From contig CAIWMU010000127.1 in assembly GCA_903913865.1 (NCBI GenBank), forward strand, positions 62,001-126,000: DNA of 64,000 nucleotides. Direction: 5' to 3'. Position numbers and translations under genes: made by a program. The notes under the pieces were generated by a model. It searched no databases. It was not told the origin of the DNA and worked only from the letters and a program-made list of their open reading frames with translations. Within the stretch, counting starts at the first letter, position 1; each line of letters opens with the position of its first letter. The stretch comes from an uncultured Verrucomicrobia subdivision 3 bacterium. Lineage in GTDB: Bacteria; Verrucomicrobiota; Verrucomicrobiia; Limisphaerales; UBA8199. This document shows positions 8,077 to 16,641 of the stretch, piece by piece.

Positions 8077-8853
8077 GTGGCCAAGCCTGCACAAATAGAA
8101 CTGCCGACCGGGGATACGATCCCGATCATATTCGAAAATCGCTCCGTGATGGCGATCGACAAGCCTGCCGGGTGGATGTTGGTTCCTCTTTCATGGCAGC
8201 GAACCAACCGCAATCTACAGGCTGCGATTAACTCTTCGATTGCGGCGGGCGATTTTTGGGCCCGCTCGCGCGGGTTGAAATTCCTCAAGTATGTCCACCG
8301 TCTGGATGCAGACACGACAGGGGTGATGTTGCTCGCCAAGAGCATGGGGGCCGTGGCCGCCTATGGGGACATGTTCGAGAACAGGAGTGTGCACAAGACC
8401 TATCTGGCAGTGGTGGCAGGCCAACCGAAGCAGCGTGAGTGGGTCTGTCGCAGCAAACTGGGCACGGACCCCAACCGAATTGGCAGCATGCGGGTGGATG
8501 ACCGGGAGGGGAAGGATGCTGAGACAACCTTCCGGGTGCTGGCCCAGCAGGGTGGGCGCACTTTGATTCAGGCCGAGCCGCTGACCGGCCGGACTCATCA
8601 GATTCGTGTCCACCTCGCAACCTCCGGATGCCCGATCTTCGGGGATGATCTTTACGGGAGCGGGGACAGTAAGCGTTTGCCTGATCTTGGGCTGCGTGCC
8701 ATCCGTATTGAGTTTCAGGATCCCTTCACCCGACAGCGGGTTCGGGTTGAAGCGCCGGTGGAGCATTTTCTCAAGGAATTCGGTTTTCCTGCCACTGCCA
8801 TGGCAGGAGGAAAGGCGGAGAAGAAGGAAGGGGGAAGTGCCGATGCGGCCTAA
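8077..8853 (+). CDS. RluA-family pseudouridine synthase
   Basis: Converts uridine to pseudouridine in structured RNA. The catalytic motif is YVHRLDADTTGVMLLAKS, where the Asp of HRLD is the nucleophile. The C-terminal LTGRTHQIRVHLA motif is also intact. There is no N-terminal S4 domain, so it is the short RluA/YlyB-type form rather than RluD. The track ORF from 7951 overlaps the divergent oxidoreductase. GTG 8077 (258 residues, MAKPAQIEL) avoids this, while ATG 8017 is another option; neither has a clear ribosome binding site. The end overlaps the SET-domain gene by 11 bases. The target RNA cannot be named. Confidence 0.87.
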   Translation: MAKPAQIELPTGDTIPIIFENRSVMAIDKPAGWMLVPLSWQRTNRNLQAAINSSIAAGDFWARSRGLKFLKYVHRLDADTTGVMLLAKSMGAVAAYGDMFENRSVHKTYLAVVAGQPKQREWVCRSKLGTDPNRIGSMRVDDREGKDAETTFRVLAQQGGRTLIQAEPLTGRTHQIRVHLATSGCPIFGDDLYGSGDSKRLPDLGLRAIRIEFQDPFTRQRVRVEAPVEHFLKEFGFPATAMAGGKAEKKEGGSADAA

Positions 8854-9355
8854 GGTGGCCAGGCAGGGAAAGGCGCCAGCCAAAACCGAGGTGGGCCGCA
8901 ATGAATGGCTTGTTTTCAGGCGCTCCGGAATCCACGGCATCGGTGCGTTTGCCCTGGTGTCCATCCCCTCCGGGACGGAGGTTATTGAATACGTTGGGGA
9001 GAGGATCTCCAAGGCGGAATCCCTCCGAAGATGCGAGGCTGATAACCAATATATTTTCCATGTGAACGAGGAGTCGGATCTGGATGGGAACGTGGATTGG
9101 AATCTGGCCCGATACATCAACCACGGATGCTCTCCTAATTGTGAAGCAGAGATGGATGGTGAGCGAATTCTGATCAAGGCAATCAAGGACATTCCCCCGG
9201 GTGCGGAGGTGACGTTCAACTATGGATATGACCTTGAGGACTACAGGGATCACCCCTGCCGATGCGGACAGCCGGGATGCGTTGGCTACATCGTCGCCGA
9301 GGAGTTCTTTGAGCAGGTGCGCAGATCATCCGGGACCACCCTCGGCCTGGAATAG
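8843..9355 (+). CDS. SET-domain protein lysine methyltransferase with post-SET cysteines
   Basis: 170 residues, almost all SET domain: RSGIHGIGAFALVSIPSG (SET-N), RYINHGCSPNCE (the NHxCxPN knot), GAEVTFNYGYD and a post-SET zinc cluster CRCGQPGC. These are the SAM-binding and catalytic elements of protein lysine methyltransferases, and the motif set looks complete. ATG 8843 has a good upstream AAGGAAGGGGGAAG and overlaps the pseudouridine synthase by 11 bases; the track start at 8606 is inside that gene. SET proteins are scattered in bacteria and best known from chlamydiae. The substrate is unknown; ribosomal or nucleoid proteins are possibilities, not evidence. Confidence 0.9.
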   Translation: MRPKVARQGKAPAKTEVGRNEWLVFRRSGIHGIGAFALVSIPSGTEVIEYVGERISKAESLRRCEADNQYIFHVNEESDLDGNVDWNLARYINHGCSPNCEAEMDGERILIKAIKDIPPGAEVTFNYGYDLEDYRDHPCRCGQPGCVGYIVAEEFFEQVRRSSGTTLGLE

Positions 9356-9404
9356 GGCGGTTGGTTGAGGGTGACCGGTCCTGTGTGGCGTGTTCGGTGG
9401 GGCT

Positions 9405-10274
9405 TCAACCCAGTGGCGGGGTGGAGCGTGCTGCCCGGTGTTGCTCCTCAAGATAGCTGATCCAGCCCTCCATTCCCAACCCGGTGCGGGACGATACCTC
9501 GAAAACAGTCGCACGCGGGGCCGACAGGCTGATGTTTTTCAACGCCGTGCTGCGATCGAATGCACAGGGCCCGGCCAAGTCCATTTTGCTCACGACCACC
9601 GCGCCTGCAGATTGAAATATGGGCGGATATTTCAAGGGCTTGTCCTCCCCTTCAGTCACCGAGAGCAGCACCACGCGGAGGTCCTCCCCCAGATCGTAGG
9701 AGGAGGGGCAAACGAGATTGCCGACGTTCTCGATGATCAGCAGATCCAGATCCCGGGATGGGAGTTCTGCGACAGCCCGGCCTATCATTCCCGCATCCAA
9801 ATGGCAGACTGTGCCGGTTGTGATCTGCACAACAGGAGCGCCCGACTCCCGCAATCGCAAGCCGTCATTTTCAGTGGCCAGATCACCCACAATGACACCA
9901 GCGCGAAGCCTGCCTTTAAGACGGATCAGTGTTTCCCGCAGAAACGCCGTCTTGCCCGAGCCGGGGGAGGAGACGACGTTCAGAACGAACAGGTTCCTGG
10001 CCCGGAAGTAGCCTCGATTCCGCTCGGCGAGGCGGTCGTTCTGGTCGAGAATGGCGCGCCCCACCTGCAGCTGGCGTCGATTGGCCCCGGCGGTGGCATC
10101 AGCCGGAGCATGGGAATGGTCGTGATCATGAGTGTGCGGGTGCTCATGGTCGTGACCGTGTGAATGGGGGTGGTCGTGGGAGTGGGGATGATGGTGGGCA
10201 TGGTGTGCCATCCCGGGAATTGTTATTTTGGGCGGTTTTTCAGAGGGTGTTCCACATCCGCAATCGTTACACAT
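9405..10274 (-). CDS. hypB: HypB, nickel-binding GTPase for NiFe-enzyme maturation
   Basis: Supplies nickel to [NiFe]-hydrogenase, and sometimes urease, in a GTP-dependent step with HypA. The N terminus has the high-affinity nickel motif CNDCGC (residues 2-7). It is followed by a histidine-rich store with about 18 His in some 34 residues. The P-loop is SSPGSGKTAFL, with VGDLATENDG, TGTVCHLDA and SKMDLAGP as later G-domain and metal-site motifs. At 289 residues it is a full-length, His-rich HypB. Its start codon overlaps the hypA stop by one base (TAATG). Confidence 0.95.
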   Translation of the reverse strand: MCNDCGCGTPSEKPPKITIPGMAHHAHHHPHSHDHPHSHGHDHEHPHTHDHDHSHAPADATAGANRRQLQVGRAILDQNDRLAERNRGYFRARNLFVLNVVSSPGSGKTAFLRETLIRLKGRLRAGVIVGDLATENDGLRLRESGAPVVQITTGTVCHLDAGMIGRAVAELPSRDLDLLIIENVGNLVCPSSYDLGEDLRVVLLSVTEGEDKPLKYPPIFQSAGAVVVSKMDLAGPCAFDRSTALKNISLSAPRATVFEVSSRTGLGMEGWISYLEEQHRAARSTPPLG

Positions 10275-10615
10275 TATTCAACCTCCAGTGAAGTGAGTTC
10301 AAGTTCCCGCCCCCCGAGCAATTCACGGCTCAGGCTCTGGCAGCTTGGGCAAACCGCCAGCAGGTTGTCTGCCTGAAAACGTGCCTGACAGGCAGAACAC
10401 CAGAAACTGGCCGGAACCGTCTCAATGCGCAGTTCCGCCCCCCCGGCGGGGGTGCCTGGTGACAGGGCGTCGAAGGCGAAGCGGAGTGCATCCGGGACAA
10501 CGCCGCTTAGGCTGCCAATCCTCAGTGTGACAACACAAATGCGGTCCGCCCCCGCCTTGCGAGCTTGTCCAGCCGCCACCTCCAGAGTGGCTTCCATGAT
10601 CGACATTTCGTGCAT
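10274..10615 (-). CDS. hypA: HypA, nickel metallochaperone
   Basis: 113 residues beginning MHEMSI, where the His2 region binds nickel. A zinc site CSACQARFQADNLLAVCPSC lies near the C terminus. It works with HypB on nickel insertion into NiFe hydrogenase. The track ORF extends 55 codons upstream; ATG 10613-10615 restores the invariant N terminus. It leads a two-gene hypAB operon. No hypC-F, hydrogenase or urease genes are in the window. Confidence 0.95.
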   Translation of the reverse strand: MHEMSIMEATLEVAAGQARKAGADRICVVTLRIGSLSGVVPDALRFAFDALSPGTPAGGAELRIETVPASFWCSACQARFQADNLLAVCPSCQSLSRELLGGRELELTSLEVE

Positions 10616-10800
10616 GCCCAGTGGTCTGCTGCCTCGAATCATAGCTGCCGGAGGGTGGGGCATCCAATCTAAAACCGCGACCTTTTCGCACTCCTCTGTT
10701 GGAATCGTCCGTCCTTCAAGGCTGCTTATCGCGAGGCCTCCCAAACCCATGCTTGATTTATGGTCGGGAATTTGCAACAAACAGGGTCAGCAGCCTTGTT

Positions 10801-11595
10801 ATGAATTCGAGAAAAATCAAGCTGGGGGGAACCCCGATCATCCGGGCATTTACCCTTATTGAGCTGTTGGTGGTGATTGCCATCATAGCCATACTCGCGG
10901 CGATGTTGCTTCCGGCGTTGAGTCGGGCCAAGGAGAAGGGGAAGCGGGTCCAGTGTCTTGGGAATTTGCGTCAGGTGGGTGTTGGCGTGACGATGTATGC
11001 CAATGACTATCAGGACCGGGTGCTGCAGGCCCGCTGGTCGGCGGATAGTTTCGTTCAGACGTGTCTGAATCCCCCCGAGGCGTCCGCAGCCGGTCAGGTG
11101 GGCTTGACCGTTCAATCCAATACTCCATCCATCTGGACGTGTGCGAATCGGCCCGGTTTGCCACGTCTGGAACCGCAGTTTCCCCAGTGGGTTTTGGGAC
11201 TTCTTTATTATGGTGGTATCACGAATTGGGACAGCCCTATCGCACGCCTGCCATCGCACAGTCCCGTCAAGATCACCACATCCAAGCCCTATTGGGTCCT
11301 TGCAACGGATGCCATCATGAAGGTGAACGGAACATGGGGAGGATTGGAGGCAGGGCGGGAGTTTGTCTATGAGAACATGCCGCAGCATCGTGGGTCAGGT
11401 GGTTCCAAGGTGCCTGAGGGGGGACAGCAGTTGACCATTGATGGATCAGCCCGCTGGCACAAGTTTGAGACGATGTCCTTTTTTCACAGCTGGAGCACCG
11501 GGGCGCGGCAGGCTTTCTTTTATCAGGACCGCACGGATTTCGAGCCATCAATTCTGGCGGCCATGCCGTCCCTGCGCTCCGCCCTTTTTCGTTGA
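10801..11595 (+). CDS. Type II secretion/type IV pilin-like protein (prepilin leader, verrucomicrobial type)
   Basis: 264 residues. A short basic leader precedes [19 protein letters not shown], the class III signal cleaved before Phe by prepilin peptidase, with Glu at +5. The helix continues into [24 protein letters not shown], the stock sequence of the many pseudopilin-like proteins in Verrucomicrobia, Lentisphaerae and Planctomycetes. The globular part has the usual H-x-G and DG-rich end ([10 protein letters not shown]). These proteins are probably cell-surface or secretion related, but individual roles are unknown. ATG 10801 places the leader at the N terminus; the track start at 10699 is too early. 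Confidence 0.88.
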   Translation: MNSRKIKLGGTPIIRAFTLIELLVVIAIIAILAAMLLPALSRAKEKGKRVQCLGNLRQVGVGVTMYANDYQDRVLQARWSADSFVQTCLNPPEASAAGQVGLTVQSNTPSIWTCANRPGLPRLEPQFPQWVLGLLYYGGITNWDSPIARLPSHSPVKITTSKPYWVLATDAIMKVNGTWGGLEAGREFVYENMPQHRGSGGSKVPEGGQQLTIDGSARWHKFETMSFFHSWSTGARQAFFYQDRTDFEPSILAAMPSLRSALFR

Positions 11596-11761
11596 TGTCC
11601 GCCTGAAGATCGTCGGGGGGCGGGGAATCCGAACTTGTGCAGGAATTCCTGCTTCGGGATGGGCGTTTCGATGTTTGGCAATGTCACAGCTTTAAACACA
11701 CAAGAAATGTGGTTGCCTGCGGTGCCGAGGGATCATAAGATAGATCAACCGTGTGTATTTG

Positions 11762-11792
11762 GGCGCACCCTGTTGGTGCGCCTTCTCTATTT
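11762..11792 (+). terminator. Probable terminator after the prepilin-like gene
   Basis: A perfect 8-bp stem GGCGCACC/GGTGCGCC with a CTGTT loop is followed by TTCTCTATTT. The U-tract is interrupted, so efficiency is uncertain. It lies about 165 bases after the plus-strand stop and just beyond the end of the convergent minus gene, so it could separate the two. Confidence 0.6.
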
Positions 11793-12389
11793 CAACTTCC
11801 CCCACCTGCTGATAGAGCAGAGGATGTCTTCCCTCCACTTTTGAAGCACGGAGATAAACACGGCATCCACCCTGGCGTTGAAGGTGCCCACGACTGAAAA
11901 TTTGCGGGAGATGGCAAGTTGCAGGGACCAGCAGAAGAGGGCTACGGTTACCACTCTCAATGGCCAGGCATCAAGCCGCCATTGGCCTTTCCAGATCCAC
12001 ATGGGATCCTTGTCGAAGGGGCCAAGATAGAAGATTGGCCAGAGATCCTCGGGGGATGGGCCACGGGATCCAAGGAAGTCACAAAGGAAGTGGATGTGGG
12101 TGACCAGGAGGGCCAGAATCAAGACCCGCCACCTGCTTTCAGCGAACAGGGTCAAAGCGATGGCAATCAAAGCAGCACCCAAGGCACCATGAAGCAGGTA
12201 ATGGTGATAGTGTGCGTAGAACTGGGTGGGTCTGAGACCGAACCCCCTGCTGCAGAGATCCCCAATCAGGCCGAGCCCGTCCAAGTCCGGCAATATTCCC
12301 GCGAGGGTAACCAGGCGGCAATCCCGGGGAGTTTTTGTCGTGTGGACCGCTATGACCCAACTACCGAGCAGATGGGTCAATGGGGACAT
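11787..12389 (-). CDS. YdjM/DUF457-like membrane-bound metal-dependent hydrolase
   Basis: 200 residues with a Met-Ser-Pro-x-x-His start (MSPLTHLLGSWVIA), then LAGILPDLDG and YHHYLLHG. A later THIHFLCDFLG supplies more His and Asp residues. This His/Asp pattern over four or five hydrophobic segments is that of the YdjM (PF04307) group, predicted inner-membrane metal-dependent hydrolases. In E. coli ydjM is SOS-regulated, but I see no basis for claiming that here. It follows the CBM48-like gene on the same strand with a 32-base gap. Confidence 0.78.
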   Translation of the reverse strand: MSPLTHLLGSWVIAVHTTKTPRDCRLVTLAGILPDLDGLGLIGDLCSRGFGLRPTQFYAHYHHYLLHGALGAALIAIALTLFAESRWRVLILALLVTHIHFLCDFLGSRGPSPEDLWPIFYLGPFDKDPMWIWKGQWRLDAWPLRVVTVALFCWSLQLAISRKFSVVGTFNARVDAVFISVLQKWREDILCSISRWGKLK

Positions 12390-12421
12390 TGCAGGGATCT
12401 CTCGCCGACTGAAAGGAGATG

Positions 12422-12862
12422 CTACTTGGTTTGTCCGAAGAGCATGAGCACCCGTGGACCCTTGTCGGTGTCGAGTTGAAAACGCTCCTCATCATGGCCA
12501 TGGGGCACGGCAAGCCCATCGCAGCTTTTGTCGTAAACAGGAAGGCCATCGACAAGCATCATATAATGGTGTGTGCGATTGCCCTGGATGTGATGAAGGG
12601 TGACATGCCAGGCATCCAGAATGCTGTCGCGGATCAGGGGCACTTTTTGCCAGTGCGTGAAGGAGCCCACGATGTCGACCGAATCGGGTTCCTCGGTCTG
12701 TCCGGCTGGCAGGCGCCAGCGGAACACACGGGAATAAACCTGCTTGTTACGCTCTGATCCAGTCTGCTGCAGTGGGGATTGTGTTGTGTATGCCTCCCGA
12801 ACCATGGGCCCGCCTTTGCCGGCGGGCTTCTTCGAGAAAAGATTGGTAAAGTTCTCAAACAT
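12422..12862 (-). CDS. CBM48/AMPK-type glycogen-binding E-set domain protein
   Basis: 146 residues from the ATG at 12860-12862 (the track ORF starts six codons earlier at another ATG). The central part, SVDIVGSFTHWQKVPLIRD then HHYMMLVDGLPVYD, matches the early-set fold that binds glycogen-type glucans in branching enzymes, isoamylases and AMPK beta subunits. No catalytic domain is attached. An alpha-glucan phosphorylase lies about 24 kb away, so a glycogen role is plausible but not shown by context. The immediate neighbours are the SNF2 gene upstream and the YdjM-like gene downstream. Confidence 0.7.
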   Translation of the reverse strand: MFENFTNLFSKKPAGKGGPMVREAYTTQSPLQQTGSERNKQVYSRVFRWRLPAGQTEEPDSVDIVGSFTHWQKVPLIRDSILDAWHVTLHHIQGNRTHHYMMLVDGLPVYDKSCDGLAVPHGHDEERFQLDTDKGPRVLMLFGQTK

Positions 12863-12973
12863 AAAAATTCGCACGAACACTACGGCATGAACCTCAATCT
12901 CTCAAGAGAGGTTGCATCGTTTGCCCAAATTTTTTCCATGAGCAGTTGTTGAGGTGGAGGGTGGCCACGAATT

Positions 12974-15900
12974 CTAATCGGAGAACAGGAACTGGAGGTC
13001 GTTGAGCGTCAATCCTTGCGCGAATTTTTCCTCGCCAAGGACGTCCTGAACCAGGGCGCTTTTCTGTTTTTGGAGGGCTCGGATTTTTTCCTCAATGCTG
13101 CCCTTGATGAGGAGCCGGTAGGCAATCACCTTGCGCGTTTGCCCGATGCGGTGGGTTCGGTCGATAGCCTGATTTTCCACTGCGGGATTCCACCAGGGAT
13201 CAAACAGGACAACGTAGCTTGCAGAGGTGAGGTTCAAACCGAACCCTCCGGCCTTGAGGGAGATCAGGAATACCGCCCCCCCCTCATGGGCCTGAAACTG
13301 CTCGACGAGGGCCCCCCGGTTTTCTGTTTCTCCAGCGAGATAGTAGATGGGCCACTCCTTCCTTTCGAGTTCGGGCTTGAGGAGTTGCAGCAGTTCCACG
13401 AACTGTGAAAAAATGAGCACCTTGTGCCCTTCCTCCATCAACGGTTCCACCTGGCCGATCAAGGCCTCCAATTTGGCGCTCTGCCCGACCACCGACGGAT
13501 TGACGAGCCGGGGGTCGCAACAGATCTGACGCAGGCGAAGCATGCTGGTCAGAAAGTGGAAAGTCTGCTTCGCGAGTTGTTTTTGGGTCTGCACCCGGAG
13601 CAGCATCTGCTGGGCATGTTTGAGTTCAGCGCGGTAGAGTGTTTTCTGCTCGCCTTCCATTTCGCAGAAGATGTCCTCCTCGATGCGGTCCGGCAGATCC
13701 TTGGCCACCTGTGATTTGGTTCGGCGCAGCAGGAACGGGCGGACGCGGGCGGCAAGACGGCGCCGGGCGAGGGGATCAGTCTTGCCATCGTAGATTCTGA
13801 GGAAAGAGGCCCGTGTGCCGAGCACTCCGGGCATCGCAAAGCTCATCAGGCTCCACAGATCGAGCAGGCGGTTTTCGATAGGGGTGCCTGTGAGGATGAG
13901 GCGGTGGCCCGCCTTGACAGTGCGGGCAATTTGCGCGGTTTGGGAATTCGGGTTCTTGATGTATTGACCTTCATCCAACACCACAGCGAGCCAGGTCATG
14001 TCGAGGAGATCTGTCTCAAGCGTTCTCAACTGGCTGTAGTTGATCACGTTCAAGTCTGAAGCGTGGGCCTCCTCCTTGAACTTGGGCAGTTCCGTGGCGG
14101 ACCATGTCCGGACGCGAAGGTCAGGGGCGAACCGGGTGGGCTCGGCCCTCCAGTTGTCCATCACGCTTTTAGGACAAACCACCAGGGATGGGGCAGGGGG
14201 TTTGTCAGGCGCGTTTTTCAGCGCTTCGGCACGGAGCCAGATGAACCAGGCCAAAGTTTGGAGGGTTTTGCCGAGACCCATGTCATCGGCGAGAATTCCG
14301 CCGAAGTTGTTGGTGCTCAGGTATGCCAAAAAGTGAAAGCCCTCAAGCTGGTAGGGGCGCAGTGTGGCCTTGATCTCAGTGGGTAGAGGCGGGGCGACGG
14401 ATGTGCGGATCTCGCTCGCCCGGCGACTGACTTGCTCAACCTGTTCAGCGGGAAGAAATTTGCGCGCACCCTCGTCAGCAAGTTGCAAGGCATGGAGGCG
14501 TTGTGGTTCATCCGAAAATTCGTGAGGGCTCAAGCCCAGCCCTGCAAGCCGTTGATCATCCTCGGGGGTGAGATTGTAAACAAGCTTTCGCCAGCCGCGC
14601 CCCGGTAGGCGGACAAGCCCGCCCCGTGCCTTGAGGAGGAGGTTTACCTCCTCGGGGGTGAGAGTGGTGTCATCCATTTGCAGGACGATCTTGAGGTCGA
14701 ACCAGTCGATCTGGGCTTCCTGAACATCAAGTCTGACAGTGCCCGAGACCTCAGGATTGGCGAGGCTTTCCAGTTCGCTATCGAGCACCAGTTCGACCTC
14801 GGGTGGAAGTCCCTTTACCCAGTTCGAAAATAGATCAGGGAAGGCGCGCGTGACCTTGCAGTGGGGATCCCTGATAGGGTAATCGGAAGGCTTCAACTGG
14901 AGTGGCGCGAGCAGGGCAGGTGTTCGCACCAGCCACTCCCGCTCGTTGATCACGATCTTTTTTGAATCGCCCCCGGCCGGTTTCGCCTCCTTGATAATGA
15001 ACCAGGTGGAATCGTTGAAGCTTAGAACCTCTCCCAGACGGTTTCTCGCCTGAACGGAGACGTAGCACCGTTCTGTTTTGGTTTTGGAGCGATCCGGCTT
15101 GAGGGCGCACTCGATCTTGATTTTATAGGGGACAATTTCGACCTGATTCTGCAGTGATTCCGGAATCTCCAACCCAAGTTTCATCAGGAACCTGATACCC
15201 TCCGTCCGCTCAATGGCCGGTGCCGGGATCACAATCGATTCATCCAGATCAAATCCATCCGGGGCGAGTGGACCAGTGTAGATGCCTTCCTGGGTGAGGT
15301 AGAGGTAGGGAATCCCGGCCACCGATTTCATAATGCCGGGGGCGGAACTTCCATCGCTCATGACGAGGCGCAGGCGGTAGTCTCCATCGACCGATTCCGG
15401 GGGCGTCAGCCGCCACTTGAGCGGGGCGGTGGGACGTTCCAGGGGAACGCGGTTCACATTTACAAAATAGCTTTCGAGGTGGCGTGCCCTGAGCAGTCTG
15501 TTGAGTGTCGTCTGACTGCCGGGGGAGTTGTAGGGAATCGTGGTTGCGGCCGAATTATAATTGGCGTTCGCAAAGAAATCACAGATCAACTCCGATTCCG
15601 GGGAGTTCCAGAGCTGGCTGACGGTATGAAGTTGAAGAAGATCACGAAACTTCGTTGGGGTGATTTTCTGGAATTCACTGCCACCGGGAGATTTGATTTC
15701 GAGCTTCAATCCGTCGAATTCTGCGGCGATGCGCAACTCATGACCTGTCCCAAGCGGAACAGCCCTGCTGGGTTCGGGCACATGGAAGAATGTGTTCTGC
15801 CATCTGGTGATCACCAATTCACGCTCTGCCCGGGCCCGAATCTCACGGATGCTTTCGAGGTTGGTGATGGGGTCTAAAAAGGAGGGGATGCTCCCCTTCC

Positions 15901-16516
15901 TGTCCAGAATCGCCTGAGCAATGTGGAGCCAGAATTCCCACTCGTTTTCAGGATAGGCAACCCAGGGCTTGAGTGCCTCCCAACCCACACCCCTAACGGG
16001 AAGACCCAGATCATGAAGATCCCACAGGGACACCCGCTGGGAGGATTTGCTCCGCTCGTAAAGCCGGGAAACCAATTTGCAGAAATGTGACTCGTTTGAG
16101 TTGAGCGGCCGGTTCAGGATGTTGCGGACAGATTCCTCAAATCCCCCCCGTGGCGGGGGTTTTTGGGTGGGTTGGCGAACGGCTTTCCCGGAACTGATTT
16201 CCCGCACGCTGGCCTGGGAAAACTCACTCATCAGGAGGGTGCCAAGGGCGAAAATGTGGGGGCAGTCATCCTCCTCCATGTCAATGGGGATGCAAGCACA
16301 ATCTCCAAACCAGATCCGCTCGGAGGGCAGATACTCGAGGGTTGTTTCAAACTCTTCCATCAGAGCGCATGCAAATTGTCCATCCTCACGCGCCTGAAAA
16401 TCGGTTATGGAGCCGGACAGGGAGATGGAACGTCCTGCTATGCGATGTTCTTCTTCAAAAGTTCCCAGGTAACGGCGCAGATCATCAAGGAGATTGGTTT
16501 TTGACGGTTTAGCCAC
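12974..16516 (-). CDS. SNF2-family DNA-dependent ATPase with SWIM-type zinc finger
   Basis: 1180 residues. The N terminus has a SWIM-like finger C73-x-C75-x9-C85-x-H87 (CACIPIDMEEDDCPH). The C-terminal half is a full Snf2 ATPase: motif I DDMGLGKTLQT near residue 745, motif II VVLDEGQYIKN near 850, motif III LTGTPIENRLLDLWSL. The second RecA lobe has ISLKAGGFGLNLT and motif VI QAIDRTHRIGQTRK near 1120. Such bacterial HepA/RapA-related proteins move along DNA and may remodel transcription or repair complexes. It is full length and uninterrupted. The gap before it (16517-16641, 125 bases after ubiD) shows no recognisable element. Confidence 0.92.
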   Translation of the reverse strand: MAKPSKTNLLDDLRRYLGTFEEEHRIAGRSISLSGSITDFQAREDGQFACALMEEFETTLEYLPSERIWFGDCACIPIDMEEDDCPHIFALGTLLMSEFSQASVREISSGKAVRQPTQKPPPRGGFEESVRNILNRPLNSNESHFCKLVSRLYERSKSSQRVSLWDLHDLGLPVRGVGWEALKPWVAYPENEWEFWLHIAQAILDRKGSIPSFLDPITNLESIREIRARAERELVITRWQNTFFHVPEPSRAVPLGTGHELRIAAEFDGLKLEIKSPGGSEFQKITPTKFRDLLQLHTVSQLWNSPESELICDFFANANYNSAATTIPYNSPGSQTTLNRLLRARHLESYFVNVNRVPLERPTAPLKWRLTPPESVDGDYRLRLVMSDGSSAPGIMKSVAGIPYLYLTQEGIYTGPLAPDGFDLDESIVIPAPAIERTEGIRFLMKLGLEIPESLQNQVEIVPYKIKIECALKPDRSKTKTERCYVSVQARNRLGEVLSFNDSTWFIIKEAKPAGGDSKKIVINEREWLVRTPALLAPLQLKPSDYPIRDPHCKVTRAFPDLFSNWVKGLPPEVELVLDSELESLANPEVSGTVRLDVQEAQIDWFDLKIVLQMDDTTLTPEEVNLLLKARGGLVRLPGRGWRKLVYNLTPEDDQRLAGLGLSPHEFSDEPQRLHALQLADEGARKFLPAEQVEQVSRRASEIRTSVAPPLPTEIKATLRPYQLEGFHFLAYLSTNNFGGILADDMGLGKTLQTLAWFIWLRAEALKNAPDKPPAPSLVVCPKSVMDNWRAEPTRFAPDLRVRTWSATELPKFKEEAHASDLNVINYSQLRTLETDLLDMTWLAVVLDEGQYIKNPNSQTAQIARTVKAGHRLILTGTPIENRLLDLWSLMSFAMPGVLGTRASFLRIYDGKTDPLARRRLAARVRPFLLRRTKSQVAKDLPDRIEEDIFCEMEGEQKTLYRAELKHAQQMLLRVQTQKQLAKQTFHFLTSMLRLRQICCDPRLVNPSVVGQSAKLEALIGQVEPLMEEGHKVLIFSQFVELLQLLKPELERKEWPIYYLAGETENRGALVEQFQAHEGGAVFLISLKAGGFGLNLTSASYVVLFDPWWNPAVENQAIDRTHRIGQTRKVIAYRLLIKGSIEEKIRALQKQKSALVQDVLGEEKFAQGLTLNDLQFLFSD

Positions 16517-16641
16517 AGATTGAAGGTAGTCCTTTCATGCCAGGGTGTTCAAGCTTTCGGTGGAATAGAGTGGATCATTGGCCACAGTGTTTGTGTGAGG
16601 CAGGGCAAATGGGCTTGGCATGATGCACCAGGCAGGAGGAA

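Noticed and set aside
10699-10800. Upstream part of the prepilin-like ORF
   Set aside because: It would put about 34 residues before the class III leader; ATG 10801 gives a normal short basic leader.
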